A stretch of DNA of 64,000 bases from Ampelocalamus luodianensis (GCA_036346255.1 CM070620.1:54980522-55044521); one strand, 5' to 3'; positions 22,769 through 36,600 are shown, counted from the first letter of the stretch. Numbers and translations: made by a program. Notes: generated by a model from the sequence alone, not told the origin.

Positions 22769-22782
22769 AACCTCCCCCTTAC
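22769..22782 (-). promoter_or_regulatory. polypurine tract of element B
   Basis: Minus strand GTAAGGGGGAGGTT lies immediately before the 3' LTR start. This is the expected primer for plus-strand DNA synthesis. Confidence 0.8.
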
Positions 22783-25700
22783 AAAAATCTCGTCCGAGAT
22801 TTGGTTCACTCGGAAAAGAAAGAGGGTAGTGCGCACGAGACGATCTTCTCGCTCCCAAGTAGCCTCATCTTGAATGGTTTGACCACCAACTTTAATGAAC
22901 TTGATGGTCTTGCTCCTTGTTCTTCGCTCACCTCCTCGAGTATGCGAACAGGGTGCTCGCGATAGGTCAAATCTTCACGAACATCCGGGTTTCAACGGAG
23001 CTTCCTCTGTTGGAACACGGAGGCACTTCTTTAGTCGGGACACATGGAAAACATCATGTACCCCGCAAGTGCAGCGAGCAATTCCAACTTGTAGGCGACA
23101 GCTCCTTTCTTCGATAATACGGTGGGACCGACATATCGAGGAGCTAACTTGCCCTTGACACCAAAACGCGGTGACCCTTGGAGGAGAAACCTTGAGATAA
23201 ACGAAGTCATTGGGCTCAAAGCTTAACTCACGACGACGACGATCCGCATAGCTCTTCTCGCAGATTGAGCCATGTGCGCAGCGATCACGAATGAGTGGAC
23301 TTGACTCGGCCTCATTAATCGAGCCCGGGCCAAAGAAAGGTCTTTCACCGGTCTCGCACCAGTTCAACGGGTTCTACACTTTCTTCCGTATAAGGCCTCG
23401 AATGGTGCCATGCCGAGACGGCTTGAAACTGTTGTTATAAGAAAACTCGGCGAATGGCAAGCACTTCTCCCAATGCTTCCCATAGGAAAGGACACAAGCT
23501 CGCAAAGATGTCCTCCAAAACTTGCTTGACCCTCTGGTCGACCATCCGCTTGGGGGTGAAATCTTTGAGCCGAAAGAAAGGCGAGTTCCCATAGCCTCTT
23601 GCGAGCTATGCCAAAATCGAGACGTGAACAATGAACCACGATCCGACACAATCGTCTTTGGCACACCATGCAAACTCACGATGCGGGCTATGTAGAGATC
23701 CGCGGAAAACCTACTCAAGGTCGGTCTTGATGACAGAAGAAAATGAGCCACCTTAGTCAATCGATCGATGACGACCGGATGGCATCATTCTTCTTGGAGA
23801 CCGGGTAGACCGGTGATAAAGTCCATCCCGACCGAATCCCACTTCCACTCCGAATTGGTAAGGGTCGGCGATCCACCGGGCGATGCTCGGCCTTGACACG
23901 ACGACACACGTCGCGACTCGACAACGAACCTTGCGATCTCCTCTTCATTGGGTCCACCAAAATCTCGCTTGAGATCATGATACATCTTCGTGGCCCCGGG
24001 TGAATGGACAAGGAGAATCATGGGCTTCGCGGAGGATCAAATCCGCAACTCCATGTCCTTTGGAACCACCAGCGCGTTCGAACCTCACGACACCAAGCTC
24101 ATCTACGGAGAAGCACTTGGTGTTCCCTTCTTGACATTTTCCTTGATGCGGTTTACTCCAACATCCGATCACGAGCGGACTTAATCCGATCCACCAAGGT
24201 TGGTTGTACAACCAAGGCAGCGAGGGAACCATGCTCAACCAAACCCAAGTTGAGGCAGAAACTCCTCGGAAGGGTGGTGAGGCTCTTGAAGCAACAAGGC
24301 ATTGCAATGCGCTTTGCGACTAAGCGCATCCGCAACGACATTGGCCTTGCCGGATGGTAGTGAATACCCATGTCATAGTCTTTGATCAACTCCAACCATC
24401 TCCTTTGCCCGAGGTTCAGATCTGGTTGGGTGAACAAATACTTTAAGCTTTTGTGATCGAATACACTTCTGCAACGACACCGATTAGGTAGTGTCGCCAA
24501 ATCTTAAGTGCATGGATCACGCGGCCAACTCGGATCATGGGTAGGGTAGTTGAGTTCATGAGGTCTCAATTGCCTTGATGCATAGGCCACTACCTTGCCT
24601 TCTTGCATAAGGACACAACCGAGGCCTCGACGAGCGTCACAAAGATATCGAAGCTTCGACGGACATCGGGAGAACAAGAACGGAGCGGTGGTCAATCGCT
24701 TTTAAGTGCTTGAAACTTTCTCGCAATCAGCGGACCACGAGAACTTCTTGTCCTTCTTGAGCAACTCCGTCATCGGCCGCTATCTTGGAGAAATTCTCGA
24801 TGAAGCGACGATAATATCCCGCTAAACCAAGAAAACTCCGAACTTGGTGGTCAAGTAGGTGACTCGGAAAGCACGTCGATCTTGCTAGGATCCACGCTCG
24901 CCCCTGCCGAAAGAATATGGCCTAAGAAGGCTACTTCCTTCACCGAACGCGCACTTGTCGAACTTTGCATACGACTTGTGCTCGCGAAGCTTGCCCAACA
25001 CAAGCTTCAAATGCTCGGTGTGTTCCTCATCGCTCTTGGGTAGATAAGGATATCATCGATGAAGACCACAACGAACCTATCCAAATACTCCATGAACACC
25101 GAATTCATGAGGTTCATGAACAAGGCCGGGCATTGGTTAAGCGAACGACATGACAAGATACTCGCAAGCCATAACGAGTAGAAAAAGCCGTCTTTGGAAT
25201 ATCCTCGGTCGAATCGAACCTGGTGATATCCCTCTCGAGATCAATCTTGAGAAAACTCGAGCTCCGTTAATTGATCGAAAAGGTCATCGATACGGGGCAA
25301 AGGGTACTTGTTCTTTACCGTTACTTCATTAAGTGGGCGGTAATCAACGCACATCTGCAGCGTCTTGTCCTTTTTCGACAAAGATGGTGAGCATCCCCAA
25401 GGAGATGAGCTAGGGCGGATGAAACCCTTCTCTTGAAGCTCACCTAGTTGCTTCTTCAACTCCACCAACTCAATTGGGTCCATTCGGTGAGGCCTCTTCG
25501 AGATCGGGCGATGCAGGAACCAACTCAATGACAAACTCGAGGTCTCGAACTGGTGGCATCCTGGAAGGTCGTCGGGAAGACATCAACAAAGTCACAAACC
25601 ACCGGGACTTCACTAATATCTAGAGTGGCTTCGCTTGGCGCGAAGAGATGCGGATCCCGCGACTTGGCCAGCGGCGAACTGCTCGCCGGAAGGACTAGTG

Positions 25701-26089
25701 AGGTAGATGAGCCTCCTAGCGCAATCAATTTGTCCCATGTCTTTGAGACAACCAATCCATGCCTAGGATTACATCTAAGCTCGCCGATCGAAGGAGGATA
25801 AGGTTTGCCAAGAATCCTACCCTTCTATCTCATCAGGGGACATCCCTACACTCAGACTCGACTCTCAACTCCAACCGGGAGAGCGAATGAGCAGCAGGAC
25901 CAACAATGGAGTAAAAGAAGACCTCCCACAGCAGACAAAAGACTCGAAACAAAAGAATGAGATGCGCTGAATCAAATAAAGCGTAGCGAGGAAAGAGTTA
26001 ACAGAAATGGTACCCAACACGGCGTGGGTGCCTCCTCGTGCCTCCTCGCGGAGATGAGGTTGACGCGCCACTACCCACGCCTTGGGTAG
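22783..26089 (-). pseudogene. pol of element B (PR-RT-RH-IN-chromodomain), frame broken
   Basis: Minus-strand order. Protease: Asp codon of the DSG motif at 25973-25971, with the following Gly codon short by one G. Reverse transcriptase 25755-24950: LVELKKQLGELQEKGFI, CVDYRPLNEVTVKN and FIDD at about 25064-25053. RNase H about 24700-24370. Integrase 24300-22975: zinc-binding His/Cys region near 24050-23850, VSDRGS and a GMAPFEALYGRKC stretch. Chromodomain-like tail about 22970-22790, with a KTIKFIK-type strand and ATWERED. Segments are recognisable throughout but spread over all three frames by many small indels, most at G or C. These are either decay or consensus errors; the near-identical LTRs favour errors for at least part. 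Confidence 0.85.
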
Positions 26090-27125
26090 CGGGACAACCT
26101 TACGATCTCGAGAAGAACCACCTCCTGCCCGCGTCCTCCATTAGGGCGAGGCCGCTCGATCTGTTAGGGCAACTATTGGCATAATGCCCTTCGGTTGCAC
26201 GAAAAAGTGACCCCGGCGGCCGGATTGCGGGGCCACCTGGCGGTTGCGGCGCCGCGTGGCTCGGGCACGCGGCTGCGGAGGCGAGGAACCGTGCCGCGGC
26301 CTCGGTGGTAGGAAGCCTGAGCGGACCTGGAGTAGGCCCGACACGAGGGCGAGAGAGGCGGCTGTGCGGACAGCTGGGCCTCCCACTTGCGCTGCGGACT
26401 CGCCCAGCGCCTTGGCCTTGTGCTCGGCAACAATGGCCTTGTCTACCAAGGCACGAAGTCGACAAAGTCCACAATGGAGAGCCTGTCTTGCAGCTCCTCA
26501 GACAAGCCCTCCATGAACTTCTCCTGCTTGGCCTCATCAGTGGCCACCTCAGATGGAGCATAACGAGCCAAGTGGTTGAACTCGTACAGATACTCCATCA
26601 CTGACTTACGCCCTTGCTTGAGCGCGAGAAACTCCTTCTTCTTCAGCTTCATCAAGCCGGCAGGGATGTGAGCTCGACGGAACGCCGTCCGGAACTCATC
26701 CCAAGAGACAGTGTGGCGGCGGGCTGCATGGCCAAAAAGTTCTCCCACCAGGAGAGTGCTGCCCCCTGAAGCTGATGGGAGGCAAAGAGTGCTCTGTCCT
26801 GGTCCAGGCACTGAGCAACGTCGAGCTTACGCTCAACCTGACGCAGCCAGTCATCCGCGTCCAATGGGTCCTCAGACCTGGAAAACGTGGGGGGTTGAGT
26901 GCGAAGAAACTCAGCCAAACCCCCACGAGACTGATGTCCACCCCCTTGCCCGGATCCTGAGGCACCGGAAAGGGCGGAGGTGTTGCGCGCAATAACATCC
27001 AGCAGACCCTCACGTCCTCCGAGCAGTTGCGCTCGATCCAAGAAGGACCTCACCATGGTTGGAGGAGGCGAGCTCCTCATCTAAACCAGTCACGACCACC
27101 ACGCCGCTACGAGTACCTCCACCAT
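26090..27125 (-). pseudogene. gag of element B, frame broken
   Basis: A candidate ATG lies at 27125-27123, matching the start context of gag in element C. Recognisable parts: an N-terminal Pro-rich stretch, VIARNTS..GASGSG, FLRTQPPTFSRSEDPLDADDW near 26880, GAALSWWENFLAMQP, EYLYEFNHLARYAPSEVATDE, and LSEELQDRLSIVDF. A CCHC knuckle follows near 26220-26170 (Cys-Phe-x-Cys-Asn, then a GHYANSC-like part split by a frameshift). At least three frame changes interrupt it. Gag would form the cytoplasmic virus-like particle. Confidence 0.82.
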
Positions 27126-27873
27126 CTGCTTCAAGAATTTTAGGTTAGAAACCAAAACACTTATACTAGAAGTTGATGAAAGCGAAAAGCTAACGATTAG
27201 GGGAATGAGATATCACCCTAACTGAAAGCCAAGAACAGCAAGTAAGCAAACTTTAAATGTTTCCAAAGAAGCTCCAAAACCGCAAGGAACTTCAACCAAG
27301 CTCAACTTCCCAATGCCACTAACCCGTATTGAATGAACGAGTAATAGTGTGAGAAGATAGAAATTCCAGCTCACTACAACCGGCCTAACACTACTCAAGA
27401 ACAAGGTTAAGGCGATAAAAATAACGTTACATACTTAGCTAACTAGTATCACATCTTACCCTTTTATTCCCACAAGTTTTACTTGATTAACCTCTCATTT
27501 TCTACCTCGTTAGAACCTCTGAGCTTGCTGTCCGAAACCGAATGATCGCTGTCCGATTTTGCATCCAAGCCTCCTAATTGAAATCTTCAACTTCGGAAGC
27601 TTCAAAACCTTGTAGAGGGCGGCTAACACTTCAATTTGCCAAGCTCATTGGTCCCAAAACCCAATTAATCGATAATGACTATCTTTTGAGAGAAGGAAAG
27701 GGGAAAACACTTTTTAAAACTCAAATTAGAGCAAGACGAGAGAAGAAAGCTAAGATAGGTAAGGAATAAAATCCGAGAACTTACTTAAGCTTTCACAAAT
27801 CATTTGACCCTTTGAAAATAAGGTTTGCAAAATATCCTAAGGACGACCAAGCTTGGGTTACTACGGTCGGAAT
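27126..27873 (-). mobile_element. untranslated leader between PBS and gag of element B
   Basis: AT-rich internal leader with no supportable coding region. It corresponds in position and wording to 38446-39133 of element C. Confidence 0.7.
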
Positions 27874-27886
27874 GGCTCTGATACCA
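27874..27886 (-). promoter_or_regulatory. primer-binding site of element B (tRNA-iMet type)
   Basis: Minus strand TGGTATCAGAGCC, four bases after the 5' LTR end. It is complementary to the initiator tRNA-Met 3' end, as is usual for plant gypsy elements. Confidence 0.9.
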
Positions 27887-27890
27887 ACTT

Positions 27891-30800
27891 TGTGAGGACC
27901 CCGGTTTATTCGGCTTGTACTGTTTAACCATCCACTTGGTCCTAACAGTACAAATCAAATGAACCAAGCCTCGAGATATGTATACTTCCCAGAAATGCAG
28001 TATACACACCCCGCTACAAAATCATGCATCAATTCCATTCATACACATAGAGCCGAAGCAAAAGCAACAACTGAAAGACATAGATAATATAAAGAGAGTT
28101 ATTACAAAAGAGAGGCCGACCGGCCAAAATTCATAAAGATGAGCAGATACACAGCGGAAGCAAAATGGCCATAAGATGGCGATGAACAAAAGCCAATCGG
28201 TGTGCCTTTACCCACAAGGCAACCAACCGGACCGCCAAGCTAATCGTCCCAAACAGCGCCGCAACACAACTCACAAAAGTGAGGCCCTTGGGGCTCACCT
28301 TCTTCCTCTGCAACAATTAATATTAAGCAAAGCAGATGAGTACAAAACTTGTTTTTGTACTCGCAAGACTGACGTGTGAGATAACAGAACTATAATTAAC
28401 TACATGCAAGCTTTATTTAAGTGGATGAGGCTTTGGACTTATTTTCAGCATAAAGCAAGTTTTCATTTTCAATAAGGTAATAGATTCAAAGCAAGTTTGC
28501 AATTAACTTTTATTGTTCAAATAAAAGAGAGACAATAATAACATAGATAGAGAACAACACCAACCTAGAAGTGACTAACCCTAGTCACCACAACAATAGC
28601 ATGAAGTACCCTTCATACCACCTGTCAAGTTTCGCTTTTTTAAAAGGTTGTAGTCTAGTTCTTGCACGACCTTACCAAGCATGTCCATAACCCGGGACGA
28701 GGCTATTCGAATAGTTTTAACCTCGCAGGGGTGTACCAATGTACCCACACGATAGACCGCCTTTCCACCACCACGGTTAGCACACTTCCTTTGGTATGCG
28801 AGCATGGCTAAGTCTAACAAGACGCTTTCCAATGGGCGATGCTAATTAAGAGCCGCAACCCACGGGAGAAGGACACATTAGATGCCTAACCGGTCCGCTA
28901 ATGCTCCTCCAAACACCACACACAAGAACACACCCACCAACCACTCATAATTAACACCTCCCAAAGTACTTAGTCAAGAGAGGTTCCATATCCCCTCGTG
29001 TGGTTAGCACGCAATAAGCGCTTGGCTTAGTGACACAAGTAACTTCGGTCCTTGGGGACTTAGGCACCATTCCACACACCCAACAGATCACATCAACATA
29101 CCATTGTGCCCAAGTCAAGATATAGTTTTGTTTTCAGTTTTGATTTGTAAATCAATAAAACACAAGGGTTGGACATAATGGAGTAGTATAAGTAGTTGTG
29201 TGATCAAGATCACCGACTAAGTCGATGATCGCCAATACGACCGATAACTAGGCATGGCTAAGCAATATTCATTCGTAGTCTACTAAGTGATAAGAGTTCA
29301 TCCATCGAACTCTAACCACAAAGAAATAACCTAGGCTCTGTAGTAGAGGATAACCATTTACCTCAGATTATGCAACTAGAGGTCTAACTAATCAATTTAA
29401 CAACAAAATAGCAATGCATACATAGAAGTTAAACAAAATATTAGACTTTAAAAGTAATGGGATCAATGGGAAATGATCAAACTGCTTGCTCGCTTGTTGT
29501 TGCTCAACTTGTTGCGAGGGTCGTTCTCTGGTTACCGCAAATATCGAATCCTAAGCGAAAGAGCGAAAACAACCAATAAGACGAGCAACACTTAAACAAA
29601 AGAGCAAGCAAAAATTATCCAAATGCGACTGAAATTTATACACAAGGTAGAATACGGTTATACCTAGACATAGAAACTGGAAAAACCTAATTTGGATTTG
29701 TGGTGCAAAAGATATTCCCTAAAAACCTATTTTCTACCATAATTAGCACTAGCAAAAATATTTTCTAGAAAGGTTTTGAAGCTGAAATTTTTATGGTAGC
29801 TACCTACTGGTATAGTGATAATCCATATAAATTTTCAGGTCATTTGAAGTTACAACGAATTAGTTATGATTTTTCTAAGTTCTAAAACTAGGACATCCTT
29901 TATATCAGAGCAAAGACCACTAGCAAACTGGTCCTTCACTAAAGTTCATCCCTAAAGGAAATTACCAAAATTTAGTTCGCTCTATTTGGACTTACAGAGA
30001 ACAAGTTATAGATTTTCTAAGTTTTTATAGCATTTTTGGAATATTTAAAAGGGGTAAAAGGCTAAAATCGATTCACAACATTTCGGTTCTTAACAGGGCG
30101 GAAAACATTTCTAGATTAATCTCTAGCCTAAAAGAAAATTAACACTACTAAAATCACCCAAAAGGACCTATAATGAAAAAGATATGAATTTCTAAAGTTT
30201 TAACAACATTTTCGTGGAAAGATAAAGCTACAGAGGAAATTATATCCCTTAACCGAAAGAAAAGACGTGGTTGATTATGGACCGTCGATCCGGATCGAAC
30301 GGCCACGCAGCACGCCGCGCGCACAAAGACACCCGCACGGACCCACGAGGCTCACCGTTGGATCAAGATCCAACGATCCGGATCGAGATGGCAATCGGAC
30401 CGAAGGATGCCCGCCCATCCCGGGCCGTCGATCAAGCGATGAAGGGTGGGATTGAGGAGCCTTCTGACGATCCAATTGCTCCCACGATCCCGCCATAGAT
30501 CCAAGATCGAACGGTGAGGTTGCTTGAGCCGCCATTTATTTGAACAGGACTCATCGACAATAGGGGCCCACCGTCGCTGACGCTAAGTCACATGCCAGGT
30601 TTAAACACACGCGCACAGGGTGGGTTTGAAGATGGCGGGCCCACAGGTCAGTGACCGAGGAGGTGGGTTTAGGACAGCTAATGATTACTAACCCATGATT
30701 AACAATGATTAGCATTAATGAACGTCATTACTGTGTCCGAACGATATTACGGCACTGCCGTTTTCGTCCGACAACGAACCGAGGGTGTTCCCCGGCTTGT

Positions 30801-32569
30801 CGCCGGCAACCCAAGGCACGGCGGCGGAAACTAGGTGCCAAAATGGAACCGCAATAGCATAACGCACACACCGGGACCATCCACACCGTCGGTGGTGTCC
30901 CAGAACGGCGGCTAGCCGACGATGAGCGGCGGCGACCAAAACGGCCGAAATGCATAATGACCAAAAGCTCCGCAATAAACCATTCCAGCGGGTGCCCAAG
31001 CTTATAGAGGCTACTAGAAGGGTACCTGAGCACTGGTGGAGCTCGGAGGTGGTCGAGGCGGTTCCGGCGACGAAGAACGGCGTCGGCACCGAAGAAGAAG
31101 AAGTGAAGATGACGACCTGAGCAACCAGGGTGAGACCGGGTCATCACTACAGCTCCACAATAGCTCATATATGCTTCCTGAGCAAGGAATTAGGAAATGA
31201 AGCTTCTTACCGGCGGTGAGGAAGAAGGGGGTGCTCACGGCCGAAAAGAGGAAATCCCCAAAATTGAGCTGCTCCTGTGAAAAGCAACTACAATTAAGTT
31301 AGGGGTTTTGCTCCAAGAAGTGAGGGACACAAACCGAAGCAAAAGAAGGGAAGAAAAGCCACTGGAGCACGGGTTGCACCGAGGAGCTCCCAGCTCAACA
31401 ATGGCGGCCGAAAGGGTTCTGGAGATTTGGGCTCAAGCAAGCGAGAGAGTGCAAGCGGAGCTCAAGGGGTTTAAAGAAAGCTCTCAAGGTCTTGAGGGGC
31501 TTAAGTAGCCGAGGGACGAAGGAGTAGCAAGCACATGCCCATGGGTGGACTTCGGTCCACAAGAATGCATGGTCGCTTGGAGCGACGGAGCGGTAAGAGA
31601 CGACTTTGGGAGGAGGAGCGGTGTGCATTTAATGCATGGCAGATTTAGCCGTTTAAAGGGCTCAAGGAGGTGACAAGTCACCTCCTCTCTCGCCATGGCG
31701 CACAGCACGCACGCCGCGCGCGAAGGAGGAAGATGACCACGACACAGGTGGCCCCACCGTCGCTGACACAAAGTGGTTTGAGTCCAAAGTGTTTTAGTGG
31801 GTTGAGCCCAACTCATTAGATGCCGGCGCGGATGAGATTTGAACGCCACGATGCGATCGCTATTCATAAAGACCGAAGTGAACCGTGCGATCCGCAACGG
31901 TTGGATCGAATCCAACGGTGAGAATCGATGGCAACCGAGTTGTCCAAATGCTTACACGAATGGGAGCCGTCCGATTGAGATCCAACGGTGACAAGGCCTT
32001 GTGATCGAATCGCGCGGCGCGCGTTAGTTGGCTCGGTCGAGTCCAGTGACTCGAGCCCGAGCCTGACTCGAGTCCAATGAACAGTGCAAACCAGTTAGGG
32101 TTTGATTTTTAAACCTGAAACTTTGGGGATTTAATTGAGGCATCAAATCAACTCCAAATTTTATGAAATTTTAACTGGAGCTTGCTGACAATGGGATCAA
32201 CCTTCCATAAAATTTCCAGAGATTTTGGAGCACTTTAATTTTCTCAAGAAATTCCAGAAGGTGATTTCAGAGGTTTGACCAAGGTTTGACTTGCCTCTAA
32301 AATATTTCAATTAATTTCCAAAAATTATGAAATAATTCAGAGGTGTTACCAAGCAACCCTAGAACCAAGAAAAATTATTTCCAAGGGTTTGAAACCAGAT
32401 TTCACCAAGGAGGTTGTTGGCTTGATAAATGAGGCTTTTGATTTTGAATTTCCCAAAATTCCTTTACACGATTTGAAAAAAGTTTCAAGAGTAAAAGGAT
32501 GAAGGAAAAGTTTTAATTTACCCTCAATTTCTTACATTTGAAACACAAGCCAAAATTTGGGATGTTACA
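27891..32569 (-). mobile_element. 5' LTR of element B, 4679 bp
   Basis: Partner of 18091-22768 and one base different in length. It starts TGTGAGGACC and ends GATGTTACA on the plus strand. The palindromic cassette is at 28703-28714. As the 5' LTR it should carry the promoter, but a clear TATA box was not found at the expected place (about 31440-31500), where the related C LTR has one. Confidence 0.93.
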
Positions 32570-33616
32570 TTGCCTAACCGTATAGCGGCTTCGGGTGGCT
32601 TTAAAACCACGCACGCGATCGAACCGTCACCATTCGGTTGAGCGAGCCGACGTCAGAGCGCAAAGAAAAGAAAGAGAGCAGAAGGAGAGGAGAAAAGAGG
32701 ACGGGAGGAAGAAGAAGGAGAGGAGAAAAGAGGAGGGGGAAGAAGAAGAGGAGAAAAGAGTTCGCTTTGCATCGACAACCACGACGGTGAGTTTGTAGTA
32801 TTGTTTTGTCCAAGTATATTTTTAAACCATGGTAGGTTAGCAATCAACGTCATATGTCGTGATAGATTATTAGCAAATATTTAGAGATAGCATGATTAAT
32901 TAGTAACCATTGTAGGTTTGCAAGCAATATCATGTGTAGTAACATATTGTTAGCACATGTTTAGGAATAGCATGATTAATACAATTAGTTTAGTAGTTTA
33001 TATAGAGAAAAAATTAGACGGTGAAAATAAATTTAGTTGTGCTATTCCGCGTCTTTGCTAATTTCATCCAGATGATGAATGATAACGTGTTATTTTGTAT
33101 TATAACAACATGTCAATAACCCGTGCTTTATGGAATGTTAATTATATGTATTTATTTGTACAATAAAAAATGATAGAAATTACTTTATAATTTTGGTTCG
33201 ATTAAGGAATTATGAAATAGTAAGACAAAAAGCACATATACATGGTACTGAACCCATAGGATTCTGAAATATGTGAAATTAAAAAAAAATCAAAAAACTT
33301 CACCCATTACAAATATGCATGGTAACAATGATGTTTTTAATATTTTGCAATGCATAACAGCCGGTGCAGGTGTTAACGTCGTCACCCATTATGAAATACT
33401 AAGACAAAAACGTGTTTCCCACTAAGGCTTCATGAAATTGTATATGTACTAGCACTGTGTTTCAGCATAGTATTTATGTTTTATTTGTTATTGCAATATT
33501 ATTTAAACGCTCAATAATATTAATGGTTTTAATTTCTCAATTCGCACGTATAGCTCACAACCCTGATGGTTTGGACTGGCATTTCGGCCTGTTGGACCGA
33601 TTGGTCAACGCGCAGC
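32570..33616. other. host DNA between elements B and C; purine-rich candidate exon and 80-bp tandem duplication
   Basis: 32640-32790 is a strongly GA-rich plus-strand stretch ending ACGACG followed by GTGAGT, a consensus splice donor, so it could be the first exon of a gene whose remainder has been displaced. At about 32823-32981 a unit of about 80 bp (ending TAGCATGATTAAT) is present twice in tandem. The rest is AT-rich with no coding region seen. Confidence 0.4.
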
Positions 33617-36600
33617 TGTAACATCCCAAGTTTAGACTTGTGTTTCAAATATAAGAAAATATGTAGAAATTAAAAACTTTTCGTACATCTTCTATTTCCT
33701 GTATGTTCTAAACAATTCTTGTAAAAGGATTATGGAAATACAAAGTCACAAGTCTTTTGATCCAAATCTTAACCCTTCAAAAACATTCTTGTCAAATCTT
33801 GTGATCATTCCTTGGGAATATTTTTTCTAAATTCTAGGGTTGATGTGTGATCCCTCTGAAAAATTTCACAATTTTTAGAAATTGTTTGATAATTTTAAGA
33901 GGCCAGTCAAACCTATTTGACCATGGTCAAACCCCAGTTTAGGACCTTGTCGAAATTTTGGAGAAAAATGGAAGGCATGAAAACCTCTAATAATTTTATA
34001 CAAGGTCACTCTTAGAGTTGGCAAGCTACTGTAAAACTTTCAGAATTTTTAGAGTTATTTTGCTGCCTCTAAAAATCCCCCAAAGTTTCAGTTTAAATTA
34101 AAAACCCTTAGTCAAACTTGTGTTGGACTCGAGTTAGACTCGAGCCCAACCTCACTTCTTGGTTGAACACAACCAACTAATCGCACCTGAGCCCGTTTCA
34201 GTTGGTGCACCTCTTTTCAGCCGTTAGATCGCGATCGCACGGTCCATGTTCGTGAGAACGTTCGGACCTCGCGGTAGCGCTTAATTCATTTGGATCGTTG
34301 GATTAAGATCCAACCGTCCGGATTCTTTGAAACGCTCGTCACCCGGTTGTCACTTTCAATCGTGGTCGCCCATTTTAAACCCAACGGTCACGGCGTTCTT
34401 CTTTTGTTCTTCTTCTTCCTTGCGTGCAGATGCGGCGTGCGAGCCATGGCAGAGAGCGGTGTGCCTTGTCATTTCGAGCTCGTCCTCGTCAACTTTTCTC
34501 TCACTGGCATTGAATGTGCGCCAGTGCTTTCGGCCGATGTCGTGCCCTCACTTGCCCCAATCATTTCTTTGGTCCATGGTAGCTCCATGAACCGAGCTCA
34601 CCATTGAGCTAGGTCCTGCTCGAACCCTAATCCTCGCCTCCATATAAAGCCCCCCAAAACCTCTCCTGGTGTTCCTTTACACGACCCTTAGCTCCTTCTC
34701 TATTTTTGGAGCTCCAAACCACTAAAAATCCCAAATTACCATTGTTGCCCGTGGAGTTCCATTGTGGACTTTGGTGCTCCAGTGGTTCATCTTCAACTAT
34801 TATTGTACCCTTTCAATCTCCTTAGCATCTTGAGCATTTCCCCTAACTTAATTTGGTTTGACATTCACAGGAATTGTCAAATTTAGGGTTTGTTCAAATT
34901 CGGCCGAAATCGCCCCCTTTCTTCCTCAGCTCCGGTAAGTGGTTCTTTTGGCAATTATTTGCTCATGGACTTCCTGTGGGCCTTAATGCAGCTATTTTGA
35001 CCACCAGTGGTGTTCATTTTTGCTCAGGCCCCTATTTCCACTTCATCTTCTTCAACTCCAGCGAGCTTCTCCGCTGTCAGAGCTTCCCCGGGCACCTTTG
35101 AAGCTCTTCTTGGCTAAGGTAGCTTCTTATTAGTCCTTAGATGCTGTGGCACCCGCTTCGGCCGATTTGGCTATTTTTATTTTCGGCCGATTTGGTCACC
35201 ATCACTTATCACGCCACCAGCGTTGTAAACGCCGCCGTCGAGGTCATCACCATCGGGTCCGCAAGGTTATTGCGAACCCATTTTGGCCTTTGGGTTGCAT
35301 CGCCGTGGCCGGAGTTGCCGGCGATAAGCCGATGTTCACGCTCAGGTTTTTGTCGGATGAAAACGGCTGTCACGGTTGTCATTAGGACAAAGATTCACCT
35401 ATTAAATGCTAATCATCACTTAACATTTAATCGCTGTCTTAACCAGGCCTTGGTGTCACTTACATGTGGGCCACACCTTTTAAATCCCCCTCGTGCGCGT
35501 TAAACCCATGTGCGTGGCTTGCGGCATCGACAATGGGTCCCGCATGTCACTATGTGTCAATGACAATGGGCCTGTGTCTTTAAACCCCTCCGCGCCGTCA
35601 AGATCGATTTCGGACATCATTAAATGCTAATTATTGTTAATCATTAGGCTTAGCATTTAATGGCTATCCTAAAATGTCACTGTGTGTCACCGCCATGTGA
35701 GCCCACACCTTTAAACCCCTCTGCACTTAAAGCTCACGTGCGAGTGCGCAACACTTAGTCGATCGTGGACCGTCGATCTTGTGATGAACGACCCAGATCC
35801 GGGAACGCTCGACCACCCGCTCCCAAACCATCAGAGACCGCCCATCTCGCGATCGCTGGCCGAGATCGTTGTGTTGTTCGTCGCCCAACCGCACTTGATC
35901 CGCCTCCATCTCTAGATCTGCGGACGAGGTCGATTGGCCGCTCGGGTCACCCAACGCCTGCTCATTTTGACCGCTGGATCTAAATCCATCATTGAACCTT
36001 TTGGATCGCGCGCACTATCTCCCGCGCATGGGCCGCTTGATTTCGATCTACGCCCACGTTGTTCCACGCCATTTCTTTTGAGTTGAATTTGTTTAATTCG
36101 GTAAGCCTTTATTTGTCAACCGAAATTGCTTTAAACTTTGAAAACTCATAACTAATGCATTTTAATTCCTTTTAAATGATTCCAATCTGTGTTAAATCCA
36201 TGGTTAATCAAGTTTAATCTAAAAATACATTTAGCCATTATTTTGTGCCGTAAAATTTGGTAAACCATACTAACTTGTTTCACCATTATTTAATATTCCA
36301 AGAATACCAAAGAAACTTGTAAAATGCATAATTTTTTCTGTATAACTTCAAACCGAGCAAACTCAAGCTTTTAAAATTCCTCCGTAGCATACTTTAATAT
36401 GAAATAGGTTTTGATCATGGTTATATTTTTGAAAAATAATATGTGCTAGTTTTACAATTTAGAAAAATCATAGGTAATTCATTTTAACTCCAAATTGAGT
36501 AAACTCAACTTTGTTGTTCTTAGAATACCATTTTCTACCTACCATAAAATTTCAGGTTCCAGAACATTCTAGAAATTTTTGCCATGAATAATACAAGAAT

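Larger units (their letters stand above)
18091..32569 (-). mobile_element. element B: full-length Ty3/gypsy (Tekay/Del-like chromovirus) with 4.68-kb LTRs
   Basis: The whole element is 14,479 bp and lies on the minus strand. LTRs occupy 18091-22768 (3') and 27891-32569 (5'). The primer-binding site TGGTATCAGAGCC is at 27886-27874, gag at about 27125-26090, pol at about 26080-22790, and the polypurine tract AAGGGGGAGGTT adjoins the 3' LTR. Order gag, protease, reverse transcriptase, RNase H, integrase, then a chromodomain-like C-terminus places it in the chromovirus group, probably Tekay/Del. The two LTRs look nearly identical, so the insertion is recent, yet gag-pol is broken by many frameshifts. 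A clean active copy is not supported as read. Confidence 0.92.

Noticed and set aside
32595..32843. Charged low-complexity frames over the purine-rich block
   Set aside because: GA-rich simple composition on one strand and its CT complement on the other. A UTR exon is the better reading.
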